64,000 bases of DNA from Salinivenus iranica (GCA_002894665.1 NCRB01000002.1:1-64000); one strand, 5' to 3'; shown: positions 17,868 to 27,046, counted from the first letter of the stretch. Notes: generated from the sequence alone by a model not told the origin. Program-made: numbers and translations.

Positions 17868-19571
17868 CTACGATCGAGAGGCGGGCGGTTCGGCGGCGAG
17901 GGCCTCGACGACCTCGCGATCCCACTCCATGACGATGGGGATGCGGCGGCCGATCCCGAACGCCTTGCCCGTCACCCGAAGGCCGGGCGGGGCCTGGCGG
18001 CGCTTGTACTCGTTCTGGTCGACCTGTCGGAGCACATCGCGCACAAGATCCTCGTCGATCCCGGTTTCGTCGACGATCGCCCCCACCTCTTTCTTGTGCT
18101 CGATGTAGCGCTTGAGGATGGCGTCGAGCGTCTCGTAGGGGGGCAGCGTGTCGGTGTCCTTCTGGCCCTCGCGCAGCTCGGCGGAGGGCGGCTTGTCGAT
18201 CGTGTTCTGCGGAATGACGGGGCCGTCGGCGCGGGCGTTGATGTGACGCGCCAGGTCGTAGACGCGCGTCTTGAGCACGTCACTGAGGACCGCCAGGCCG
18301 CCGTTCGTGTCGCCGTAGAGCGTGACGTAGCCCACGGCCACCTCGCTCTTGTTGCCGGTCGAGAGGAGCAGGTGGCCAAACTTGTTCGAGAGCGCCATCA
18401 GCGTCACGCCGCGGGCGCGGGACTGGATGTTTTCCTCGGCCACGCCCGGCTCGGTGCCCGCAAAGGCCTCGGCCAGCATCTCGTCGAACGCGTCCACGGC
18501 GGGCTTAATCGGGATCTCCTTGAACTCGATGCCCAGGTTTTCGGCCAGCGCCTCGGAGTCGGTGACGGAGCCCGCGGACGAGATGTTGGACGGCATGGTG
18601 ACGCCCACCACCCGCTCCGGCCCCAGGGCCTCGGCCGCCAGCGCGCAGGTGACCGCCGAGTCGATGCCTCCGGACAGGCCGACGAGCGCCTTGTCGAAGA
18701 TGCCTGTTTTGTCGTAGTAGTCGCGAATGCCGACGACGAGCGCGTCGTGCAGGTCGGCCACATCGTCGTGCGGCGTGGTGCAGGGCTCGACCGGTGCCTC
18801 CGAGTCCCACAGCAGCAGGTCCTCCTCGAACGAGGCGGCGCAGGCGACCTGCGTGCCGTCGGCGGCGTGGATCCGGCTGTCGCCGTCGAAGATGATTTCG
18901 GTGTTGGCGCCCACCTGGTTGCACAGCAGAAACGGCCGCTCGTGGCGGCGGCAAATGTGATCCACCAGGTCGTTACGCGTGGCGTGCTTGCCGATCGAGA
19001 ACGGCGAGGCACTGATGTTGATGAAGAGATCGGGGTCCTTCGCGCCCAGCTCGGCCACGGGGTCGCACTCGTAGCGGTGGTTGCCCTCGAAGCCCTTCGG
19101 GTAGTGCACATTCCACATGTCCTCGCAGATGTGGAGGGCGATCCGCAGGCCGCGCCACTCGATGAGGCGGCGCTCCTCGGCGGGCTCGAAGTAGCGATCC
19201 TCGTCGAACACGTCGTAGGTGGGCAGGAGCGTCTTGTGGACGCGGTCCTGCAGCGTGCCGTCCTCAAAGAGCAGGGCCGTGTTGTAGAGGGGCTTTCCGT
19301 AGCGGTCGTCGTTGGGGAGGGGCGCCCCGATCACGAGGCCCAGTCCGTCCGGGGCCTCGCGGGCAATGTGCTCCACCGTCCGCTGCGTCGCGGTCACGAA
19401 GAAGTCATTCTCCAGGAGGTCCTGCGGCGGGTAGCCCGTCACACAGAGCTCGGGAAAGACCACAAGATCGGCGCCCTGCTCCTGCGCCCGGCGGGCATAC
19501 TGTAGGATTTTTTCTCGGTTGCCGTCCAGATCGCCCACGGTGGGGTTGATCTGGGCGAGGGCGATGATCAT
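17868..19571 (-). CDS. nadE: Glutamine-dependent NAD+ synthetase
   Basis: A 567-residue two-domain NadE. Residues about 1-260 are a carbon-nitrogen hydrolase glutaminase (Glu in VVFPELCVTGYPP, a Lys in HKTLLPTYDVFDE, Cys in LHICEDMW). About 285-567 is the synthetase with the PP-loop VGLSGGIDSAVTCALA and LLSTGNKSEVAVGYVTLYGD. It converts deamido-NAD to NAD using Gln amide nitrogen. The ATG at 19571 (MIIALAQINPTVGDL) matches the family; longer in-frame starts add an unrelated basic stretch. It heads the nadE-ruvA-prs cluster. Confidence 0.96.
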   Translation of the reverse strand: MIIALAQINPTVGDLDGNREKILQYARRAQEQGADLVVFPELCVTGYPPQDLLENDFFVTATQRTVEHIAREAPDGLGLVIGAPLPNDDRYGKPLYNTALLFEDGTLQDRVHKTLLPTYDVFDEDRYFEPAEERRLIEWRGLRIALHICEDMWNVHYPKGFEGNHRYECDPVAELGAKDPDLFINISASPFSIGKHATRNDLVDHICRRHERPFLLCNQVGANTEIIFDGDSRIHAADGTQVACAASFEEDLLLWDSEAPVEPCTTPHDDVADLHDALVVGIRDYYDKTGIFDKALVGLSGGIDSAVTCALAAEALGPERVVGVTMPSNISSAGSVTDSEALAENLGIEFKEIPIKPAVDAFDEMLAEAFAGTEPGVAEENIQSRARGVTLMALSNKFGHLLLSTGNKSEVAVGYVTLYGDTNGGLAVLSDVLKTRVYDLARHINARADGPVIPQNTIDKPPSAELREGQKDTDTLPPYETLDAILKRYIEHKKEVGAIVDETGIDEDLVRDVLRQVDQNEYKRRQAPPGLRVTGKAFGIGRRIPIVMEWDREVVEALAAEPPASRS

Positions 19572-19792
19572 AGCGCAGGCAGGTCCGTTCCAGCGAGCGG
19601 CGAACATAGTGCACACGCCCCGGCGATTTCGGCGTTCCGTTACCCGAATCAGGCGCGGGGCACGTTGCCGATCGGCTCTCTCACGACGGCCCGCTTCTGC
19701 GCCAGGCGCGCCACGTTGGCCTCGCGGATCCACGTCCAGTCGATCATTGATCGTGCGGATGCATGTAGAGCGGGGCCGTGGATCGGGCTGCG

Positions 19793-20010
19793 CTACGCTC
19801 CCCTCTCCTCTACAATCCTCCGCACCTGACGCTGGACGCCCGGCAGCTCGTTCTGCACGGTGCGCCAGACAATCTGGCGATCGACGGTCACGGAATCATG
19901 GATGAGCTGGTCCCGCATGCCCGCCGCAAGGGACCACGGGACCTCCGGAGGTTCGCTTCAACGCTCCCCCGGGGAGTTGCTTCGTGGCCTCACCGGCGAT
20001 CTCCAGTGCC
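19793..20010 (-). pseudogene. HepT-like HEPN (DUF86) toxin remnant
   Basis: Two reading frames together spell the C-terminal half of a HEPN/DUF86 protein. Around 19955-20010 the frame reads ALEIAGEATKQLPGGALKR. After a 1-base shift near 19950-19960 it continues PPEVPWSLAAGMRDQLIHD and VDRQIVWRTVQNELPGV to a TAG at 19793. The HEPN catalytic pattern (Arg and His in RDQLIH) is intact, but the N-terminal helices are missing and the frame is broken. It follows directly on the MntA remnant, as in MntA-HepT operons. Confidence 0.7.
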
Positions 20011-20262
20011 CCGCACACGGTCTCCGATGCGAGGCGTGAGGGCATTCTCTGTCACGAGGCCCACGGATCGACCGAGACGGTCACTCAGCGTTCGTTCAAG
20101 TTCGATAAGTCTGAGACGTCCGGGTGGATCGTCGAACGTGACGAGAATATCGATGTCGCGGTCGAGGTGTGCTCGCCGCGCACATGCACCCCAAACAGAG
20201 CAAAGGATTTCACCCCACACTCTTCGCGGGGCTTCCCTGGGAGATCCGTAGTGGACGCTCTC
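19990..20262 (-). pseudogene. MntA-like minimal nucleotidyltransferase antitoxin remnant
   Basis: On the minus strand one frame reads REECGVKSFALFGVHVRGEHT from about 20225. After a 1-base shift near 20160-20168 a second frame continues LDRDIDILVTFDDPPGRLRL and LGRSVGLVTENALTPRIGD, stopping at 19990. The expected GSxxRGE motif is GVHVRGE, so the catalytic Ser is lost, while DIDI remains. The C-terminus is replaced by the start of the HepT-like segment, as if a deletion joined the two genes. It is a fossil of a type VII toxin-antitoxin pair. Confidence 0.72.
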
Positions 20263-20276
20263 TCAATTCCCCCAGC

Positions 20277-22016
20277 CTACGCGGCGGCCCCCGCCTCCAC
20301 GTCCTCCAGCTGCGTGCCCTTCAGTCCCATCGCGTCGTAGGTGGCGCCCTCAAAGGCCTCGAGCGTGGACTGCACCTCGTCCATCACCTGCTTCGGCCCC
20401 TTCGGATAGTCCAGGTCCTCCCCGAGCTTCTTCGCGACCTCGGGCAGGATTTCCCAGCTGGGCTTGCAGTTGATGCGGTTCTCGTCGTTGTGCCAGCGGT
20501 CGAACGGCGTGCCGTGCTCGTCCTCACGGTTGGTGCCCATCTCCATCATGAGCGTGCGGTTCACGCCCTGGATTTCCTTTGCGGGGCGCACGCGCTGGGC
20601 GCGGCCGTCCTGGTTGACGTAGGTGCCTACGGTCTCCACCACCATCGCGGCGGGAAGGGCCGCCGTGGCGCGGGGCAGCGTCTCGTTCGTCGTGTTGTAG
20701 TAGTGGAGCACCACGTCCGTGTCGGCCAGGTCGTCGGCCGAGCAGAGGCCCGAGCCGACGGGGTCGTCCTCCAGCACGTACACCAGATCGTAGGCCCCTT
20801 CGGCGAGGCGGGTGCCCACCAGTTGCTCGTCGATGGGCTGGATGCCGAGGCGCTCGCACCCCTCCGCGTTGGGCGTCTTGTCGTCGGTAATGAGCCAGTC
20901 GTCGCCCGCCCCCGGCTCGATGTGCGGGATGTAGCGCGGGGCGTCGGCACCCACCGCGTCGGCGAGCTGGGTGAGTAGGTAATTGTCCTCGACGGTTGCG
21001 TGGGCGGAGCCGAGGAAGAGGATGCGCTCGGGGTCCGCACTGCCGAGCAGGGCGGCGGCCTTGGCGAACGCCTGCTGCCAGTTGGCCCCGGCGAGGGTGC
21101 CGTCGCGGCGGATGTGCGGGCCGTCGGGGCGGTTGTCGTTGAACTTGTTGTAGACGAGCCGGTCCTCGTCCGGCAGCCAGTACTCGTTCACCTTCATGTT
21201 CTGCCGCGGGGTAATGCGCAGCACCTGGTTGTCGCGCACCCAGTAGTGACAGTTCGCGCCCGTCGCGTTCGTCGTCGTGATCGACGGCGTGGAGCTCATC
21301 TCCCAGATCCGCGCCTTAAAGCGGAAGTCGGTGGACGTGAGCGCGCCGACCGGGCAGATGTCGATGGTGTTCATCGAGTAGGGGTCGTCGAACTCTTCGC
21401 CCGGCGCCGTCATCGGGTAGTTCTTGACGCCACGGTTCGTAATGGAGAGCTGACCGCTCCCCGAAATCTCGTCGGTAAAGCGGGTGCAGCGCGTGCAGTT
21501 GATGCAGCGCTCGGCGTCGAGCGTCACGCGCGGGCCCAGCTTCACCCGCTTCGGCTTGTGCACCTTGCGAAACTCGAAGCGCGAGCCTTCGGGCCCGTAC
21601 TTGTAGGCCTGAATCTGGAGGGGGCAGTGCCCGGCCTGGTCGCAGATGGGGCAGTCGAGCGGGTGGTTGGCCAGCAGGAACTCCAGGTTGTCCGTTTGGG
21701 CATCCTCCACCTCTTCGCTGGTGCGGTGCGTCTCGACCACCATGCCGTCCTGCAGGTCGATCGTACAGCTGGCCTGCAGCTGCGGGAAGAACTGGATGAC
21801 GGGATCTCCGTCGTCGTCTAGCTCCACCTCGCCCGTCTCCCGATCCTTCTTCGGCATGCCCACCTTTACGAGGCACTGACGGCAGTTGGCCGGGATGGAC
21901 ATGGCGGGGTGGTAGCAGAAGTGCGGCAGCTCAATCCCCTGGTTCAGGCAGAACTGGAGCAGCTTCTGGTCCCCCTCGTACTCGTAGGTCGTTCCGTCGA
22001 TCGTGACAATCGGCAT
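20277..22016 (-). CDS. nuoG: NADH-quinone oxidoreductase subunit G
   Basis: A 579-residue iron-sulfur subunit of complex I. The N-terminal [2Fe-2S] site uses Cys34, Cys45, Cys48 and Cys84. The His-ligated cluster is in HPLDCPICDQAGHCPLQ (His118, Cys122, Cys125, Cys131). A [4Fe-4S] site begins CINCTRCTRF (Cys171, 174, 177) and is completed by a later CPVGAL. The rest is the molybdopterin-oxidoreductase-like domain, shorter than in the 700-900-residue versions. It is the last nuo gene of this operon, 165 bp downstream of the lipoprotein gene; nuoH-N are not in the window. Confidence 0.94.
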   Translation of the reverse strand: MPIVTIDGTTYEYEGDQKLLQFCLNQGIELPHFCYHPAMSIPANCRQCLVKVGMPKKDRETGEVELDDDGDPVIQFFPQLQASCTIDLQDGMVVETHRTSEEVEDAQTDNLEFLLANHPLDCPICDQAGHCPLQIQAYKYGPEGSRFEFRKVHKPKRVKLGPRVTLDAERCINCTRCTRFTDEISGSGQLSITNRGVKNYPMTAPGEEFDDPYSMNTIDICPVGALTSTDFRFKARIWEMSSTPSITTTNATGANCHYWVRDNQVLRITPRQNMKVNEYWLPDEDRLVYNKFNDNRPDGPHIRRDGTLAGANWQQAFAKAAALLGSADPERILFLGSAHATVEDNYLLTQLADAVGADAPRYIPHIEPGAGDDWLITDDKTPNAEGCERLGIQPIDEQLVGTRLAEGAYDLVYVLEDDPVGSGLCSADDLADTDVVLHYYNTTNETLPRATAALPAAMVVETVGTYVNQDGRAQRVRPAKEIQGVNRTLMMEMGTNREDEHGTPFDRWHNDENRINCKPSWEILPEVAKKLGEDLDYPKGPKQVMDEVQSTLEAFEGATYDAMGLKGTQLEDVEAGAAA

Positions 22017-22181
22017 GGGTGGCAGTCGAGTTGGGGGCTCGGGTGAGCCCGGTCCAAAAAAGTAGCGTAGCGAATGCCGACGGGCGGCACCCCCGGCATG
22101 TAGCTTCTGGTAGCGGGTGAGGTTCCAACCCCGGGGGGCGATATACGCCGCTCCCGTCGCAGCGTTGCCTGTCCCGAACAG

Positions 22182-22676
22182 CTAAGCGTCGGGCACCACC
22201 CGAAGGCCCGTCGCCGCAATCTGCACTTCCTGGGCAGGGGCCGACGCGGCTCCGTCCTCTGCAAGGTGCTTTTGCATGGTCGTGTCGAGCTCAGCAGTTT
22301 GGAGCGTCCCCGTGACGGTGGCCTCCCCGGCCAGCGTCGTCGGCACCGTGAATTCGTATCCGTCCTCGGTCCGGGGCACGAGCACGCGGATCGGCCTCGC
22401 CGCTCCCGTCTCCAGCGCGAGCCAGCACCCCTTCTTCTGGCACACCGTCGAGATGTGGCCGCGGACCGTCACGGTCGTCCCCTCAAGTGCCGACGGCTCC
22501 GCCGCCACTGCTCCCGCCGCCACTGCTCCCGCCGCCCGGGCCGACGCCGTATCGACCGACGCCCCGTACGTCTGAACGCTCATGCCCGGCGTCGACGACT
22601 CCGACTGACAGGCGCCCGCCATCACGGCGATGCAAACGACCGCGGCAAAGTGGCTGAGACGGACCGGTGCAGGCAT
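22182..22676 (-). CDS. DUF4920-like lipoprotein encoded inside the nuo operon
   Basis: A 164-residue protein from the ATG at 22676 with a lipoprotein signal (VMAGAC, lipidated Cys23). Residues about 60-150 carry the DUF4920 pattern: LEGTTVTVRGHISTVCQKKG followed by CWLALE, with a CxxxxC pair at Cys79 and Cys84, and EFTVPTTLAGEATVTG. A 15-bp direct repeat gives the internal GAVAAGAVAA. It lies 38 bp after nuoF and 165 bp before nuoG on the same strand, so it is probably co-transcribed with complex I. Its role is unknown; a redox or metal function for the Cys pair is a guess. Confidence 0.7.
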   Translation of the reverse strand: MPAPVRLSHFAAVVCIAVMAGACQSESSTPGMSVQTYGASVDTASARAAGAVAAGAVAAEPSALEGTTVTVRGHISTVCQKKGCWLALETGAARPIRVLVPRTEDGYEFTVPTTLAGEATVTGTLQTAELDTTMQKHLAEDGAASAPAQEVQIAATGLRVVPDA

Positions 22677-22714
22677 AGGGGTGTGGACGCTGGGCAAAAG
22701 AACGAAGCAGATTC

Positions 22715-24076
22715 CTACTCCGTCGCCGCCACGGCCGAGTCGGGACCGGCGGAGACGTCGGTACTCACCGGGTAGACCGAGGCTTCGCACTTCGCCTCGA
22801 ACTCGTCGCGGAAGCGCTTGACCGCGGCGCGTATCGGCCCCACGGCGCCGTCGGCGAAGGCGCAGATGGTGCGCCCCCCGTCCATGTTGTCGCAAAGCTC
22901 GAGGATCAGATCGATGTCGCGCATGCGGCCCTCGCCCTCGTCGATGCGGGCCAGGATGTTTTCCAGCCAGCCGGTGCCCTCGCGACACGGCGTGCACTGG
23001 CCGCAGGTCTCGTCCTGGTAGAAGTGGGCCACGCGTCGGGTGAACGAGACCATGTCGGTCTCTTCGTCCAACACGAGCGGGCAAAACGTCCCGGTCCGCG
23101 AACCCACTTCCCCGAGGCTCTCGTCATTCATCGAGAGGCCGTCAATCTGGTCGGCCCGAATGGGCGGCACAGAGGAGCCGCCGGGCACCACAGCCTTCAG
23201 GTCCTCTCCGCGCGCCATGCCGCCACACACATCGTAGATCAGGTCGCTCAGCAGCATGCCCGTCGGGTACTCGTAGACGCCGGGCTGCTTCACGTGACCG
23301 GACATGCCGTAGAGCGCCGCTCCCGGCATGTCCTCCGCCCCGATGGTCGAGTACGCGTCGCCGCCCTCCTGTACGATGAGGGGGACGTGGGCCAGCGTCT
23401 CCACGTTGTTGATCGTGGTCGGGCAGCTAAAGATGCCCTTCTGCGCCGGGAAGGGTGGCTTGTAGCGCGGGTAGCCCCGCTTTCCCTCCAGGCTTTCCAT
23501 GAGGCTTGTTTCTTCGCCGCAGATGTAGGCCCCGGCGCCCTTGTGCAGAACGATGTCCATCGAGAAGTCCGAGCCCAGGATGTCCTCCCCCACGTACCCG
23601 GCCTCGTAGGCGTTCTCGAGCTGCTCGGCCATGAGCGCGATCCAGTCCGTGTACTCTCCCCGGGTGTAGACGTACGCCGTGTCGATGTGCATCGCGTAGC
23701 CCGCCAGCAGAATGCCCTCAAACATGAGGTGCGGGTTGTACTCCATCACCTGCCGGTCCTTGAAGGTCCCCGGCTCGCTTTCGTCGCCGTTCACCCCCAG
23801 AAAGCGCGGGCGGTCGTCCGGCTCGGGCATAAAGGTCCACTTGACACCGGTGGGGAAGCCGGCGCCGCCCCGGCCAGTGAGGCCGGATGCCTTCACCTCG
23901 TTGGTGATGTCGTCGGGCGCCACGTCGTCGTCCTCCAGGACGCGGCGGAGCCGCTCGTAGCCCCCGTGCTTCGTGTACACGTCCAGTTTGTGGAGGTCCT
24001 GGATCGGGGGCAGAAGCATGCGCTCGTACGAGCGCCAGTCGCCGGCCGGGCTCTGGGGCGTTCCGTTGGCTTCCAT
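22715..24076 (-). CDS. nuoF: NADH-quinone oxidoreductase subunit F (NADH/FMN-binding)
   Basis: A 453-residue NADH-dehydrogenase subunit from the ATG at 24076 (MEANGTPQSPAGDW). Seen are the FMN/NADH Rossmann-like glycine-rich segment (GLTGRGGAGFPTGVKW), VNGDESEPGTFKDR, GEETSLMESLEGKRGYPR and the [4Fe-4S] N3 ligands in ETCGQCTPCREGTGW plus a later Cys (TICAFADGA). It oxidises NADH and passes electrons to the chain of clusters. It lies 92 bp after nuoE; the gap holds short-word repeats. Confidence 0.96.
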   Translation of the reverse strand: MEANGTPQSPAGDWRSYERMLLPPIQDLHKLDVYTKHGGYERLRRVLEDDDVAPDDITNEVKASGLTGRGGAGFPTGVKWTFMPEPDDRPRFLGVNGDESEPGTFKDRQVMEYNPHLMFEGILLAGYAMHIDTAYVYTRGEYTDWIALMAEQLENAYEAGYVGEDILGSDFSMDIVLHKGAGAYICGEETSLMESLEGKRGYPRYKPPFPAQKGIFSCPTTINNVETLAHVPLIVQEGGDAYSTIGAEDMPGAALYGMSGHVKQPGVYEYPTGMLLSDLIYDVCGGMARGEDLKAVVPGGSSVPPIRADQIDGLSMNDESLGEVGSRTGTFCPLVLDEETDMVSFTRRVAHFYQDETCGQCTPCREGTGWLENILARIDEGEGRMRDIDLILELCDNMDGGRTICAFADGAVGPIRAAVKRFRDEFEAKCEASVYPVSTDVSAGPDSAVAATE

Positions 24077-24168
24077 ATTCTGGTGTCGGTTGCGAGTGTC
24101 GAATGACGAATGATGCGTGAGGAGTGATGCGTGAGAGAAGGGCAGCCTCACGCGTCACGCGTCGCGAC
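24077..24168. repeat. Short-word repeat cluster between nuoE and nuoF
   Basis: The spacer contains GAATGACGAATGATGCGTGA, then GGAGTGATGCGTGAG (24097-24135 in total), and then CACGCGTCACGCGTCGCG (24151-24168). The first part is a loose head-to-tail series of near-identical 7-15 bp words. The second part is its rough complement, so a hairpin is possible. Similar words recur at 51555-51585. Confidence 0.55.
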
Positions 24169-24846
24169 TCACTCCATGTGCTCCGCCCGGGGCTGCGTCT
24201 GGTAGGTCTCCGTGGACTCCACGTCGGTCCGACGGTTGCCCCCCAGTTCCTCTTCGTCCTGCGGGAGGGTCATCGAGGTAAACGACGGCACCTCCCCGGC
24301 CCGCAGGCTCTCAATGAGGTCGTCGATCTTCTCGGGGGTGAGGTTGTGGACGTACACCCCGTTGGTAATCTCCATCATCGGGGCCGAGCCGCACGAGCCC
24401 AGGCACTCGGCCTCCTGCACCGTGAACAGGCCGTCGTCGGTCGTCTCTCCGGCGTGCACCCCCAGCTTCTCCTCCAGGTAGTGCAGGATGTCGTAGCCGC
24501 CGCACACCTGGCAACTGAAGCACGTGCAGACGTCGAGCACGTACGTTCCCTTCTCCTCCTTGTAGTACTGATGGTAGAAGGTGGCGACGCCGTAGGCCTG
24601 GCTGAAGCTCATGTCGAGCGTCTCCCCGCAGAACTTGATCACTTCCGGCGGCAGGTAGCCGAACTTCTCCTGCGCCAGCCACAGCACCTTCATGATCGCC
24701 GCCTGGTCCTCGGGGTACTGCTCTTTCCAAGCCTCAATCTTTTCCTCTTCCGCGTCCGTCCACACGAGCTCCTCGTCCGAAAATTCCGGATCCGGATTCT
24801 GATCCGGGAGCTCCACGATGGGCCGTTGGATGTCAAAGCTACTCAT
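24169..24846 (-). CDS. nuoE: NADH-quinone oxidoreductase subunit E
   Basis: A 225-residue subunit from the ATG at 24846 (MSSFDIQRPIVEL), with the thioredoxin-like [2Fe-2S] domain. Ligands are in CTCFSCQVCGG and CLGSCGSAPMM. The helical N-terminal part reads YLPPEVIKFCGETLDMSF and YGVATFYHQYY. The N-terminus has an acidic extension of about 45 residues, and a Gln/Pro-rich tail follows the domain. It pairs with NuoF in the NADH-oxidising module. Confidence 0.95.
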   Translation of the reverse strand: MSSFDIQRPIVELPDQNPDPEFSDEELVWTDAEEEKIEAWKEQYPEDQAAIMKVLWLAQEKFGYLPPEVIKFCGETLDMSFSQAYGVATFYHQYYKEEKGTYVLDVCTCFSCQVCGGYDILHYLEEKLGVHAGETTDDGLFTVQEAECLGSCGSAPMMEITNGVYVHNLTPEKIDDLIESLRAGEVPSFTSMTLPQDEEELGGNRRTDVESTETYQTQPRAEHME

Positions 24847-24928
24847 TCTCTGAGGATGTATGTTCGAAAGCATGGAAGCACGGATACAGGGGGACGCTCC
24901 TCCCGCTGCACGCCCGCACGGTCAACCC

Positions 24929-26275
24929 CTACTTGTCGGACTCGCCCATCACCGGATCCATCGACGAGATGTTGATCACGGCGTCGGACACCAGGTCGCC
25001 CTCCAAAAGGTATTCGAGTCCCTGCAGGTTGGAGAACGAAGGGGCGTTGATGCGCACGCGCCACGGGCGCCCGGTGCCGTCCGACGTGAGATAAAACCCG
25101 AGCTCGCCCTTGGGCGACTCGATGGCGTGGTACGAATGCGCCCCCTTCGGCGGCACGGTGCCCACGTCGGTGTACATGAAGTCGTGAATCATGCCCTCCA
25201 TGGAGTAATACACCTCCTCTTTCGACGGGTAGGCCTCCTTGGCGTCGTCGGCGCGGATGGGGCCCTCCGTCATGCGGTCGAGGCACTGCTCGATGATGCG
25301 GATGCTCTGCCGCATCTCCTCCAGGCGCAGGTAGTACCGCGCTAGCGAGTCGCCCTCCTCCCGCACCGGGATGGTGAAGTCGACCTCGTCGTACTTGAGG
25401 TACGGCTCGAACCGGCGGATGTCGTAGGGCACGCCGGAGCCCCGCAGGCTGGGGCCGGTGAGGCCGCGGTCGATGGCCTCCTCCTTCGTGATGCGCCCCA
25501 CGTCCTTGAGGCGCTCCATCCAGATGCGATTGCGGTTTAGCAGGTACTCCCACCCGTCCACCTTCTCGGGAAACGACGCCACGAAGTCGCGAATCATTTC
25601 GATGGAGCGCGGCGAGAGGTCCGACGCCACCCCGCCAATGCGGCTGTGGCTGACCGTGAACCGCGCCCCGGCCACCTCGTCCATGATGGCGTAGATCTCC
25701 TCCCGCTCCTGGAACGTCCACAGAAAGACCGACATGGCCCCGGCATCCATCGCCCCCGTCCCGAGCCACAGGCAGTGGGAGGAGATGCGGGCGAGCTCGC
25801 TCATGATCATGCGAATCCACTGCGCCCGATCCGGGACCTCAATGTCCGCCAGCTTCTCCACCGCCAGGCACCACGCCACGTTGTTGGAGTAGGGCGACAG
25901 GTAGTCCATGCGATCGGTGTACGGCATGAACTCCTGGTACGTCTTGTGCTCCGCGAGCTTCTCGATGCCGCGGTGCAGGTACCCGATGTCGAGGACCGCC
26001 TTCTCGACGGTCTCTCCGTCGATCTTCAGAACGCAGCGCAGCACCCCGTGCGTGGCCGGGTGCTGCGGCCCCATGTTCAGAATCATCTCGTTCTCCAGCG
26101 GGTCGTCCTCCGCCTCCGTGAGGGGAAGCTCGCCGTCGCCCCCCGCCGCACGCTGTTGTTCTTCGACCCACGTGTGCTTGCTCTCCAGCCGTTCGTAGAT
26201 CGCCTCGTTGTGCTTCGGCCAGAACCGAAACTGATCGCCAAGGTCGTGCCCCGGAAACTGTGGTTTTTCGGCCAT
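24929..26275 (-). CDS. nuoD: NADH-quinone oxidoreductase subunit D (49-kDa type)
   Basis: A 448-residue quinone-site subunit. Diagnostic stretches are MILNMGPQHPATHGVLR, YLHRGIEKLAEHKTY, YLSPYSNNVAW and the C-terminal RINAPSFSNLQGLEYLLEG and ISSMDPVMGESDK. An N-terminal extension of about 65 residues rich in Gln/Glu precedes the conserved start. It contacts NuoB at cluster N2. It lies 69 bp after nuoC. Confidence 0.96.
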   Translation of the reverse strand: MAEKPQFPGHDLGDQFRFWPKHNEAIYERLESKHTWVEEQQRAAGGDGELPLTEAEDDPLENEMILNMGPQHPATHGVLRCVLKIDGETVEKAVLDIGYLHRGIEKLAEHKTYQEFMPYTDRMDYLSPYSNNVAWCLAVEKLADIEVPDRAQWIRMIMSELARISSHCLWLGTGAMDAGAMSVFLWTFQEREEIYAIMDEVAGARFTVSHSRIGGVASDLSPRSIEMIRDFVASFPEKVDGWEYLLNRNRIWMERLKDVGRITKEEAIDRGLTGPSLRGSGVPYDIRRFEPYLKYDEVDFTIPVREEGDSLARYYLRLEEMRQSIRIIEQCLDRMTEGPIRADDAKEAYPSKEEVYYSMEGMIHDFMYTDVGTVPPKGAHSYHAIESPKGELGFYLTSDGTGRPWRVRINAPSFSNLQGLEYLLEGDLVSDAVINISSMDPVMGESDK

Positions 26276-26344
26276 GCTAGTAGTCTGTACGTTTGCGCGT
26301 CAGAAGGGTGAACGCGAACCGTCGAACGCTTCCGCGTTCCACCG

Positions 26345-27046
26345 TTAGTCGTCGTCCTGCTCGACCGGGGGCTCTTCGTAGCTCTTCACCGGCTCGGAGC
26401 CGCGGGCGGCCGCGAACGGGTCCATCGTGAGTTCGCCATCGGGCGTCTGGGGCGGCAGGGGAAGGGAGCCCGGCACACCCAGCTGCGGGAATTCCTTGCG
26501 GAGCGGATGGTACTCGAAGTCCTCCGGCATGTACATCCGGCGCGGGTCCGGGTGGTCCACAAACTCGAACCCGAACATGTCGTACGCCTCCCGCTCGTTC
26601 CAGTTGGCGGCGCGGTAGATCTTCGTCACGCTCGGCACGCGCATGTCCTCCTCGTCGACGCGCACCTTCAGTCGGATCCGCTTCTGCCGCTCCATGCTCA
26701 CGATGTTGTAGAAGACCTCGTAGCGGTCCTCGTCCTTGAAGTTGTCGATGCCCCCGAGGTCCGCGAAATACTCGAAGTCGAGTTCGTTTTTGAGGAAGCG
26801 GCAGATCTCGCGAATGCGCTCCTTCTCCACGTAGACGGTGTCCTCGTTGGCGTATCGCTCGACCTCCAGGACCGATGCGCCAAACGCCTTGCGGAGCGCC
26901 TCAATGACGTCCGGGACGCGGGTGGTGTCCTTCGCGTGGGCGTTCTCGGTTTCCTGTTCGGGACGCGGTGCGTCGGACGACGTGTAGTGGAACTGGAGCT
27001 CCTCCGGATCCTGGCTGTCGCCGGAGGGGGCGGGCGTGTCACTCAT
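26345..27046 (-). CDS. nuoC: NADH-quinone oxidoreductase subunit C (30-kDa type)
   Basis: A 233-residue separate NuoC, not fused to NuoD as in enterobacteria. The start at 27046 (MSDTPAPSGDSQDPE) follows the acidic style of the proteome. The family signature is NWNEREAYDMFGFEFVDHPD followed by RRMYMPEDFEYHPLRKEFP. The C-terminus extends past the family core with an acidic tail. It lies 40 bp after nuoB. Confidence 0.93.
   Translation of the reverse strand: MSDTPAPSGDSQDPEELQFHYTSSDAPRPEQETENAHAKDTTRVPDVIEALRKAFGASVLEVERYANEDTVYVEKERIREICRFLKNELDFEYFADLGGIDNFKDEDRYEVFYNIVSMERQKRIRLKVRVDEEDMRVPSVTKIYRAANWNEREAYDMFGFEFVDHPDPRRMYMPEDFEYHPLRKEFPQLGVPGSLPLPPQTPDGELTMDPFAAARGSEPVKSYEEPPVEQDDD

Noticed and set aside
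17643-19505. Plus-strand frame of 620 codons opposite nadE and ruvA
   Set aside because: Crosses two firm genes, no recognisable motif, basic composition.
19649-19747. 32-residue minus-strand frame (MIDWTWIREANVARLAQKR) upstream of nadE
   Set aside because: Looks protein-like but too short, with no family or ribosome site recognised; possibly another scrap next to the toxin-antitoxin fossil.
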